Of a stretch of 64,000 nucleotides of DNA, positions 12,285-20,689 are shown one piece after another. The DNA lies in the NCBI RefSeq assembly GCF_025602895.1, contig NW_026516242.1:124001-188000 (forward strand), read 5' to 3'. Positions within the stretch are counted from its first letter, which is position 1; each line of letters opens with the position of its first letter. Source of the DNA: Polychytrium aggregatum (Eukaryota > Chytridiomycota > Chytridiomycetes > Polychytriales). Position numbers and translations under genes: made by a program. The notes beneath the pieces are model-generated. The model saw only the letters and a list, made by a program, of their open reading frames with translations. It had not been told where the DNA came from and did not search any database.

Positions 12285-13394
12285 CTGTTTCCGAGGCGGG
12301 TGTGGTGTTTAATCGGTCCGCTCGGTTGTCATCACGTTCGCTCATGCGAACAGTTCGTCGGTCGTGTCAGGTAGCCGACGACTGCCGAGCAGTGCGCTTG
12401 GCCATCCTGCAGGCACCAGACGTTGGGGCGGCCGACACCCCTCATCTCGACGCCTACCATGGTGCTTTTTTTCAAGCTGCGGGGTCTCTCTGTGTATGAA
12501 TCGCTCTGGGGGGGGGGAGTCGTCGCCTTGGATCGCGGACGTGACGGGAACAGAGCTGGCGCCGTGCTTCGCCGAACAGAATGCGCCTCGGTTTGTGCAG
12601 GATCCGTCCAATCGGGCCAGGCCAAGAAAGACCGCTCACACTGACACCGGCCCAAGATCATCGCCGTCGTTGAGACCTGGTACCTACGGCCTGTCCCACA
12701 GCCAAACCGTCCTCGAGTCTCGGATCCTCCCGCGGTGCTCGGCATCGGCGGTCATCAACGACAGCACGCTCGCAGCTCCCACGACACAGAAACGCTGCGC
12801 GAATCAACCACCGCACAGAGGGGCGTTGATGAACGAGACATGCATTCTCCAACCTCGATGCAGAAACGCCGCACGAATCAACCACTGCTTCTGTGGTCGC
12901 TTGCTGCTCGTCGTTGGTGATGGCAACGAAACGGTCGACATGGGCAAGCTCAGGGCGATTGTCTCGGTCGATGGTGAGGGGCGATTCGATACTTCAAGGA
13001 CAAGGGTGTCAAGAGTGTTCAGATCCCGCACAGGAGGGTGTCGATCGTTCACATTCAGAATAGTCCCTCATAACGGTGCTCCAGGCTGCTCCCACAGAAA
13101 GAACCCAACAGGGAGTTTGATTACTCGCCCGCCATTACGAGGGAAGTGAGGGATGGATGGATGGATGGATGGATGGAATGCAAATGGTCGTGTGAGCGGG
13201 AATATTTGGTTGCGCTGGCGACGCATTCAGCACTACAGTGATAGCCTACAATCAATCAATTGGTGTCGATGGGAAACCCTGGTTGTATATTTGACGTGTT
13301 GAATAACAAACGACTTCACTCGACCACTGTCGCTTCACCGGAGCCACTTTGCAAGCCCACTGTTTGATGCCATCGTCACGAACGAAAATCGGGA
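12285..13394. other. intergenic region
   Basis: Contains the missing 5' exon and promoter of the UBE2S gene. A 24-nt segment (core AATCAACCA) occurs twice at about 12788 and 12862. A (TGGA)n run lies at 13153-13178. Nothing else recognised. Confidence 0.5.
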
Positions 13395-14969
13395 TCAGGG
13401 CCACTTGCCGAGGTTTTTGAGGCAATCGATGGATCCTCCAAGACCCTGGTTGGCAGACTTGCGGAACCAGAAGATGGCGGTATCGATCTCCACGGGGACA
13501 CCAAAACCAGCTTCATAGCAAGATGCAAGGGAAAACTGCCCATATGGATTGCCCTGTTCGGAGGACTTGCGATACCACTCAATTGCCTTGGCGTAGTCCC
13601 TGGTGATGCCGTCTCCAGTCAAGTGGCAACCGCCAAACATCCACTGCCCAAACGAGTTGCCTTGGCTGGCCGACTTGCCGCACCACTTGAAAGCCATCTT
13701 GAGGTTCCGCGACACTCCCCCGTTGTAATATGAGTAGCACCTTCCGATCCAGTACTGACTGTCGCTGTGACCGTCGTTGGCGAGTTGCTCGAAGATGACC
13801 GCTGCCTTCTCCCGGTCCTCGGTGGTTCCGAATCCCTGATGCAGACAAACAGCCATCAAGTGCCTGCAAAGCCAGTCTCGGTCCGATCCCAGCTGGCACA
13901 GCTGGAAGAACTTTGGGGGTGCCGGTGAGTCGGACGAGATATTCTTCCGATACGCTGCCAGGCACTGGTCCTCTCCGAGCTTGAAATCGTCCGATTGGTT
14001 TTCCCGGATGATCTTGGCACCCATTGGCTCGTCGCGCACGGTGCCCCGGCCGAGGTAGTGCATCCAGCCAACCATGTGGGTGGCGATGGGCTTGATGACT
14101 GGGTTGGTGGACTGGGTGCTGACTTCCTGCCAGTGAGCGAGGGCATCGGCGTCGCTCTGTTCGACTCCGTGACCGATGAATGAGAACCATCCACGGAGGA
14201 ACACGATGTGGAACCGACCATCTTCGCTGCCTTGATCTGCGGCCTTGGAATACCACTCGATGGCTGCATCGTAGTCTTGATCAACACCTTCGCCAACCTC
14301 GTAGCAACCGCCAAAGACAATTTGGGCTTGCAGGATCCCACGTTCGGCAAGATTGCGATACAGCCCGGTGGCCTTGGTGTGATCTTGTTCGACTCCAGTT
14401 CCGTTGCGATAACACTGGGCGAGGTGGGACTGCGCCATTGGATGTTGGCCTTCAGCAGCCTTCATCAGATGTTGGAATATCTGCTGATTCTTGGCATTCT
14501 TTATAGGCTCATCGTCGTCGTCAGTCTCACCGTCACCGTCATCGTCATCGCCAGTCTGACTGTCATCTTTTGCTTCCGAGTCGATCCCAGATTGCAACAT
14601 CCGAGCCAGGAGATACGAGGCAGCAGCATTGCCCTTATCGGCTTGATCTTCGAGCCAGGATCGGTCAGTTGTGGCTTGATCATCGCAGTACAGCGAGAGG
14701 GCGATTTTGTCGCTGGGTGTGAGACCGATCCGCATCTGTCTATCTGGATTGAGGAGCTCCATACTCTGGCACCAGGTGTTGAAGCGAGGCAGCTTGAGGC
14801 TCAGGAGGTATTGGGCTCGCTTACACACTCGAAGGAGGGCCTTGATGGTGCTGAGGTCGAGGGCGAGTTGGAAGCTGTCGTTGCAGCAGATGATGGTGAA
14901 GATATCTGGGTTATGCTCGTTGATGGCCGGTCGAACCGTGTCAGTTGAGGGATGGACACTGGCAGCCAT
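13395..14969 (-). CDS. Sel1-like repeat protein
   Basis: Intronless, 524 aa, ATG at 14969. Residues 1-110 form a region starting MAASVHPSTDTVRP that includes ICCNDSFQLAL and LLRVCKRAQYLL; it looks helical and is of unknown type. An acidic loop (DDDDGDGETDDDDE) follows. From about residue 160 to 515 there are some seven Sel1-like repeats with the usual pattern of A/G positions, e.g. YRNGTGVEQDHTKATGLY, YEVGEGVDQDYDAAIEWY, HLTGDGITRDYAKAIEWYRK, YEAGFGVPVEIDTAIFWFRK. Such repeats form a superhelical scaffold for protein binding, as in Chs4/SKT5 or Hrd3; no catalytic domain is present, and I cannot assign it to either. The transposon lies about 400 bp from its 5' end. Confidence 0.85.
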   Translation of the reverse strand: MAASVHPSTDTVRPAINEHNPDIFTIICCNDSFQLALDLSTIKALLRVCKRAQYLLSLKLPRFNTWCQSMELLNPDRQMRIGLTPSDKIALSLYCDDQATTDRSWLEDQADKGNAAASYLLARMLQSGIDSEAKDDSQTGDDDDGDGETDDDDEPIKNAKNQQIFQHLMKAAEGQHPMAQSHLAQCYRNGTGVEQDHTKATGLYRNLAERGILQAQIVFGGCYEVGEGVDQDYDAAIEWYSKAADQGSEDGRFHIVFLRGWFSFIGHGVEQSDADALAHWQEVSTQSTNPVIKPIATHMVGWMHYLGRGTVRDEPMGAKIIRENQSDDFKLGEDQCLAAYRKNISSDSPAPPKFFQLCQLGSDRDWLCRHLMAVCLHQGFGTTEDREKAAVIFEQLANDGHSDSQYWIGRCYSYYNGGVSRNLKMAFKWCGKSASQGNSFGQWMFGGCHLTGDGITRDYAKAIEWYRKSSEQGNPYGQFSLASCYEAGFGVPVEIDTAIFWFRKSANQGLGGSIDCLKNLGKWP

Positions 14970-15364
<395 letters not shown>

Positions 15365-15462
15365 CACTTTATTCAGAAAAAAACGGGACACCACAGCCGT
15401 TTCCATGAGCATGTAGTATGTGCTGTGCTTGCGTCAAGCAAAGCCACAAGAAATAAAACAGA
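15365..15462 (-). ncRNA. candidate Fanzor guide (omega/fRNA) scaffold at the element end
   Basis: The 98 nt between the Fanzor stop and the left terminus are where TnpB/Fanzor guide RNAs are usually made, as a 3' extension of the nuclease transcript reading out past the end. Read on the minus strand they contain a GCTTG-ACG-CAAGC hairpin and a terminal AAACGG/CCGTTT stem. The same segment is kept almost unchanged in the 279-bp derivative. No expression evidence exists here, so this is inference from position and structure. Confidence 0.4.
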
Positions 15463-17859
15463 TCACTTTGGCAGCCTCCGAGTGAAGACCGCCGGTCGCT
15501 CTCCGATCTCCACAATCGACCTGCATACTATGATCATGTTGCGCGCCGCATTGACGTCGCGATTCCACACTGTCCGGCAGCTGGGATTCTTGCAGCTCCT
15601 GACAAAGTGGGAATTCGCAACACTGGGCGCATCGAGTCCTTCCAACCGAACTGGCTCCAGGCACTTGGAGCACACTTGCGAGGTGTTGAACTCGTTCGTC
15701 GAGACTACCTTGACGCTTCCATGAGGGTGATTGGGACGGCGTCGGTGGTGCTCGAATTGCTCAAAGTACTGAGCAAACCGCTGCCTCCGAGGGCTGGATG
15801 CATAGCCCTTGCCCTGTCGCCATGATGCATTGCCAAAGGCGATCACCACATCGGCCCGTATCGGGGCGTGCTTCAGGACGGCCTTGCACATCTTGTCGAC
15901 GGCCACTTGGCGCCTCTTGTGGCCCGTGAAGCGATGGTGACGGGCCTTCTTGCCAAGGTGGAAGTCGAGCTGCACTCGCAGCTCCGGTCGCAGGACATGG
16001 GTGAGATGGACCTTGAAGGCCTCCGAGGACGACACCTTGGGCGAGGGGGTGGTCGACATCCAGGTCTCGATGCTGAGTCGATACTTCATGATATTGTGCC
16101 ACTTGGTGTTGGACTTGTGGCCACACATTTGCTGGTAGTGGCCATTCGAGAATGAGACCACCTCGTCTTGGTGACCCGGTGCTTGGATGACCGCCGTGAA
16201 GATGGAGCCGACTCCAGGATCGATGCCAATCCAAGTGGTGCGGTTGGGGTCTGGGTCGCCGATGTGGGCCTGGATACGCTGCTCGGCAGTCGGAGGAGGC
16301 TCGATGGTCTCGGTGCGATCGGTTCGAGGCACAAACTTGACGAGGCCGATGGTGCATCCAATGCCATCGGTGCTGATCTCGTAGTTGAACAGCTTCCTGT
16401 CCCTGACTCGCTCTTGGAAGAGGGAACTACGCAGCTTGAAGCAACTGCGCCAGAGACGATCCTGGTTGTTGATGCCGTCATCACCTTCTTCCTTGAGCTT
16501 GTCCCTGGTGAGTCCAAGGCGCTTCTTTGGACCCAGGAGATTCCAAAGAGTGACCGTGTCAATCTTGACATACTTGGCCTTGGCTGTGCACAGAGGGACC
16601 ATCGTGCACACGGCCGGAGGAGTGTCCAGAGCGAGCTGCTTGAGTGCCCACTTGATCCTGGATGCCAGCTTGTTGATCTTGGACTTGGTGGTGCCGAGCT
16701 CAGACTTGACCTTGGCGAACCTCTTGTCACCGGAGGGCATGCCTCTGGCAGTGAGCTCGTCCAGCTTGGCCTGGCGCTGCAGCTCGGTGACTCGGAGGGC
16801 GGGCATGTCACAGTCGATCCACTTGTGGACATTGTCGACCATCTTGTCTCGGGCGAGGATTCCCACATGGGGTGAGAGGCGATGGAGGGCCCGGAAGTGG
16901 TCCTGGTCGTTGCTGTACCGAAACTCGTCCAGGACGTGGCCAAAGTCGGGATAGAGGAACTCGATATCGGCCTTGGGTGGAGTCTGCCCTGGTTTCTCTA
17001 AGAGCTCAAGACAAGCCTCGATGGCGTCGTGCTTGTGCTTGTTGGCTGGGAAGACGGCAGCGCAGAAGCGGCGAAGGAGTCGCCAGTAGGCCAGGTCGAG
17101 GTGGGTGGTGCAGTTGGTGGCATAGGCATTGACAGCCAGTGTGAGAAGCTGACTGTGAGCACCATCAGGCAGACGAGGGGCCGGAGGCAGGTCTGCATGT
17201 CGAGTGGTCTGGTAGTCGCGAAAGGAAGCGACCAGATGCTCGTTGTATTTCTCATTGTCCCCGGTCGGGGAGAGGGCATCGGCTTGGACGATCTTGAAGC
17301 ATTGGCGAACGAAAGCAGGGGTGGACTTGGAGATGACGGGGACGGGAAGATCCTGCTCGATGCACCGGAGGATGTGCAGGTTGAGCAGCCTGGATGCCTC
17401 GAACTGGATCTGGGTCATGGCTGCGACAGTGGCCTGGATCTTGCCCCAGAGGTCGGGATTGAGCCACTGTTTCTTTGCATTCTTCCAGAAGATGCCGTCC
17501 ATGGTCTGCTTGAAGCAGCTGAACTGAGGGGCCGATGACCTTCCATCCACGAGTGGGACGACAGAGCTCTTGAGGGGCCGGTATTTTGGACATTTGCTGG
17601 TGTTGCAACGTTCGTGATCGGTGCCATCGCACTGGCGACATCGCTTGCCGGTACTCGAGGAAGTAGATGGACCAGGCTCGGTGGGATCGACATCCATTGG
17701 ATCTGCAGAAGCAGTGGTGGTGAGCGACGGAGCAACAGACGACCAAGCATGCGTGGGATCAGAATACGAACCAGAGACAGGCTCCGACTGTGACTTGGCT
17801 TTCTTGGGCCTGGGTGGCCGAGGCTGGCCATCACCGGTACCCTTACGCTTCGGAGGCAT
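15463..17859 (-). CDS. Fanzor, eukaryotic TnpB-family RNA-guided nuclease
   Basis: Intronless, 798 aa. Residues 1-70 are low complexity with a basic cluster (PPRPKKAK), a probable nuclear signal. Residues 74-90 form a small metal knuckle, CxxCx4HxxCx4C. A helical middle part follows. The split RuvC domain is complete: GIDPGVGS with D547, TNEFNTSQVC with E723 (the alternative glutamate site typical of Fanzors), a zinc ribbon C730/C733/C756/C761, and WNRDVNAARNM with D768. TnpB relatives cut DNA using a guide RNA from the transposon end; Fanzor activity has been shown for a chytrid protein (Spizellomyces). It lies 38 bp after the transposase. The length exceeds typical TnpB (about 400 aa), favouring the Fanzor1 group. 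An intact active site suggests a working enzyme. Confidence 0.93.
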   Translation of the reverse strand: MPPKRKGTGDGQPRPPRPKKAKSQSEPVSGSYSDPTHAWSSVAPSLTTTASADPMDVDPTEPGPSTSSSTGKRCRQCDGTDHERCNTSKCPKYRPLKSSVVPLVDGRSSAPQFSCFKQTMDGIFWKNAKKQWLNPDLWGKIQATVAAMTQIQFEASRLLNLHILRCIEQDLPVPVISKSTPAFVRQCFKIVQADALSPTGDNEKYNEHLVASFRDYQTTRHADLPPAPRLPDGAHSQLLTLAVNAYATNCTTHLDLAYWRLLRRFCAAVFPANKHKHDAIEACLELLEKPGQTPPKADIEFLYPDFGHVLDEFRYSNDQDHFRALHRLSPHVGILARDKMVDNVHKWIDCDMPALRVTELQRQAKLDELTARGMPSGDKRFAKVKSELGTTKSKINKLASRIKWALKQLALDTPPAVCTMVPLCTAKAKYVKIDTVTLWNLLGPKKRLGLTRDKLKEEGDDGINNQDRLWRSCFKLRSSLFQERVRDRKLFNYEISTDGIGCTIGLVKFVPRTDRTETIEPPPTAEQRIQAHIGDPDPNRTTWIGIDPGVGSIFTAVIQAPGHQDEVVSFSNGHYQQMCGHKSNTKWHNIMKYRLSIETWMSTTPSPKVSSSEAFKVHLTHVLRPELRVQLDFHLGKKARHHRFTGHKRRQVAVDKMCKAVLKHAPIRADVVIAFGNASWRQGKGYASSPRRQRFAQYFEQFEHHRRRPNHPHGSVKVVSTNEFNTSQVCSKCLEPVRLEGLDAPSVANSHFVRSCKNPSCRTVWNRDVNAARNMIIVCRSIVEIGERPAVFTRRLPK

Positions 17860-17881
17860 GGGGGCAGAGGATGCTGGATGC

Positions 17882-17916
17882 CTGCCAGTGGTACTGGTCA
17901 GAGCAGAGACTTTTTT
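17882..17916 (-). promoter_or_regulatory. candidate -1 ribosomal frameshift site linking transposase to Fanzor
   Basis: On the minus strand the transposase codons GAT AAA AAA AAG contain the heptamer A AAA AAG (17916-17910). Eight nt later a stem CTG(A)CCAGT / ACTGGCAG with loop ACC (17901-17882) covers the transposase stop at 17900-17898. After a -1 slip the frame runs 17 codons without stop into the Fanzor ATG at 17859. Function is inferred only. Confidence 0.35.
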
Positions 17917-19037
17917 TTATCGTACAATAGCGCGATGATCAGATCAAGGCGAGATGAGGGAAGAAAGCAGCAGGACGAAGGTGTGGCATTTATACCCGAG
18001 AGCAGGAGCCCGTCTTTGCGGGCTGGTTGGAAGTGACCCTGTTCAAAAATCGCCGAGAGGTTCAAGCCAGGGATGTGAACGTGAGAACGGCGGCTTGATC
18101 GGAGGGAACTCAACCCCAGAAGCGCACACTCAATCAGCCGTGGGAAGACATCTGGAAGCACTCTCCGAACGGCAGACTCAAACAGGGTCACCATCCCGAC
18201 TCTGAACCCCTCGGACGCATTCAGCGCTGCTGCCTTCCTGTACTGATGCTTCACAATCCCAAAGAAGTTCTCGATGGGATTGAAGTCGGGTGAAGCAGGT
18301 GGGGTGAAGATCACTGACCATCCTCGGCGCTCGATGCAGTCCAGGACAGGCATTGTCTTGTGCATGCTGACATTGTCCATCACAATCACAGAGTCGTCTG
18401 GGAAGGTCGCTCGCTCAAAGAACTCGACCATCGAGTGTGTCTTGAATGATGTGGGGATGTACATGCGATGCAGCACACCAGAGTGGTTGATGGCAAATGC
18501 AGCCGAGACAGACTTGTGTTTCATGTGATTGCACTGGCGAAGCGGAGCACCCTTCGGCGAGTATCCGTAAAGAGGGAAAATGGATTTCCTGATCCCCGTC
18601 TCATCGACAAAAACGAATCGCCGCGGGTCGATGGAGCGGACCTGGTCCCTGAACTGTGCCACTCGCTCATCCAGTCGCTTGGACTTGTAGAGGTGTGTTG
18701 CCCTCTTGTGTGAGAGACCTGCTCGGTGGATGGCAGTGTGGCAGAGTGAGAGTGATACTTTCCTCTGGGGGATGGACTCGAGCTTGCATCGCAGCACAGG
18801 ACCAGTCTGGAACGGGTCCTGTTCAATCAGGGTGCGAATGACTGGACATGCCTGCTCGAAGAAAGTGGATCTGCGAGCTGGGACCCGGGATGGGTCATCC
18901 AGCTTGCATCCTCGGTGCCATCGATGGATGGTGCTCTTGGATACACTGAATATGGAGGCGACCTTACGCAGGCTATGGATGAGGGCGTAGCATCGCAATG
19001 CGGCGGTGCGAAAGTCGGATGTGTGGCGAATGGTCAT
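17898..19037 (-). CDS. Tc1/mariner (IS630-type) DDE transposase
   Basis: Intronless, 379 aa. An N-terminal helix-turn-helix (residues about 10-42, ending SVSKSTIHRWHRG) should bind the inverted repeats. The catalytic triad is visible: D145 in FVFVDETGIR, D221 in VIVMDNVSMHK, and E256 in SPDFNPIENFFG. Thirty-four residues separate D221 and E256, the DD34E spacing of Tc1-type enzymes. The final about 70 residues are not conserved-looking and end in KKKSLL. No frameshifts or stops interrupt it, so it may be active. It precedes Fanzor by 38 bp on the same strand. A diverged, broken copy of its 5' end lies at 36965-37160. Confidence 0.93.
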   Translation of the reverse strand: MTIRHTSDFRTAALRCYALIHSLRKVASIFSVSKSTIHRWHRGCKLDDPSRVPARRSTFFEQACPVIRTLIEQDPFQTGPVLRCKLESIPQRKVSLSLCHTAIHRAGLSHKRATHLYKSKRLDERVAQFRDQVRSIDPRRFVFVDETGIRKSIFPLYGYSPKGAPLRQCNHMKHKSVSAAFAINHSGVLHRMYIPTSFKTHSMVEFFERATFPDDSVIVMDNVSMHKTMPVLDCIERRGWSVIFTPPASPDFNPIENFFGIVKHQYRKAAALNASEGFRVGMVTLFESAVRRVLPDVFPRLIECALLGLSSLRSSRRSHVHIPGLNLSAIFEQGHFQPARKDGLLLSGINATPSSCCFLPSSRLDLIIALLYDKKKSLL

Positions 19038-19371
19038 GGCCAGCGCGCGATAGCATTGGGTAACAAAATATTCGATGAATGGTCAAAAACCCGGGTGTCC
19101 CGTTTTTTATTGGATTGCCTGTAAACCAACACCCTCTGCCATATACGTCGACTCCTCTCCAGCGTCACCCTCTTCCTTGGCTCGCTCGATTTCCCGCCCC
19201 TGCTCGCCCCATCCCCTAACCCTACCATCCTGCTCGAACTTCCGACATTCACCCCCGAATCTGAGAAAACGCTGTTGTATCATTTCAGCCCTAACGAACC
19301 ACGACGATCGAGTCCAGAGCCACCATTCCTTCTCTTGAACGGTGCTAGTGCTTCCTCAAATCGCGCCTGCC

Positions 19372-20654
19372 ATGTCGTCGCCTCCACAGGAAGCACCCAC
19401 AGCCTCGCCCATCGATGATGCCACCAAAAAGACCATCGACATCCTCGGTCGCATCATCAAGAAGCCGCCTCTCAACGGCAAGTTGCTTTCCAAGCCGCCC
19501 TTCCGCTATCTGCACGATATGTTCACCGAGATCATAAAGACCACAGGGTTTGCCGTCGGCCTCTACAGCGATGCCGAAATGAACTCGGAGAACGTCAAGG
19601 TAACGCCTCCTTCTTGCTGCTCTCTCTAGTGTCCGCAGCCCCTGACATTCGACCGTAGCCGCTCGATCGTTGCCATTCTATGCTCGTCGAGCATCTTCCT
19701 TCCGCGACCCTTGCTTCTCGCAACCTGTCGATGCGTCTTCGCTTTCATGACGCGTTTCCTTGCATGAATGAACCTCGCCATGCTCTGGGAGTATCATTGC
19801 TCTGGTTGACTTACGCTCACTGCCCTCGCCGGGATCATCATGCGCGATTTCCTGCCAACAAAATCCAGGAGAAGGATGCCAAAGTCGCGTACCTGAGCAA
19901 GATGATCAACTGCGCTGCCCTGGCGACTGGCGTTGAGGTCAAGGCGAATCCACTCAAGATCGTCGCCGGCATGGATCCCATCGATACCAATGTGTTTCTG
20001 CAGCTCATCGGCAAAGCCGTTCTAAAGAAGGTACGTGCGGGTTCTGGCCGAGACCAAGTCCCTGCTGGGCCAACTTTTTCGTCTTTGGCTGATCGCGACG
20101 CATCGGCAATCTGTTGGCTCCAGCGCCGCCAGTCCCTGTTGTGCTTCATGTTCGCTCACACGCGGCTATCCCGCTGGTATCCAGGTTGATTCGACAAATG
20201 CGGTGAAACGAGTACTGGCCGGCGAGCAGCAGCCCATGTAGGTTGGGTGCATGCGTCTCCAATCGGACGACAACGCACTCGCAATGTACCCTGCAAATGT
20301 GCCGGGTGTATTGGTCGTCGGCGTCGCGGCGTCGTCGCTATCATTCGGAATCACACTCAGAGCCCAGGTGGTTTATGCCTTCAGCAAAAAACCAGCTCCT
20401 CAAGCTGCTCCCGCTCTGGCCCCTGTCCCCGCTGCTGCTCCGACCGCACCCGCTCCAGTGACAAAAGCCCCGGCCGCAGCACCACCCAAGACCGACGACA
20501 AGCCAAGGTAGTCTGCTCCAGCATGATATTGCAAACTCCTGCGCTCGCAGACATGTGCCACGGTGGCTCTCAAAGTATTCTTCGAACAGCTTGCGCTTCG
20601 CTCTCTATCACAGCGACCGTCCCTGTCCCTGGAACTGCTTCTGTGCTTGGCTGA

Positions 20655-20689
<35 letters not shown>

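Larger units (their letters stand above)
15365..19121 (-). mobile_element. Tc1/mariner-type DNA transposon carrying transposase and Fanzor
   Basis: 3757 bp between two imperfect 28-bp terminal inverted repeats (21 of 28 positions agree). Both start CA and end AAAAACGGGACACC. A TA dinucleotide flanks each side (15363-15364 and 19122-19123), as expected of Tc1/mariner target duplication. Inside, both genes read on the minus strand: transposase first, then Fanzor, then 98 bp to the left end. Both reading frames are intact. The same two ends recur in a deletion derivative at 57801-58079, which confirms the borders. Fanzor genes inside Tc1/mariner elements fit the established association of Fanzor1 proteins with diverse eukaryotic transposons. 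Confidence 0.93.
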
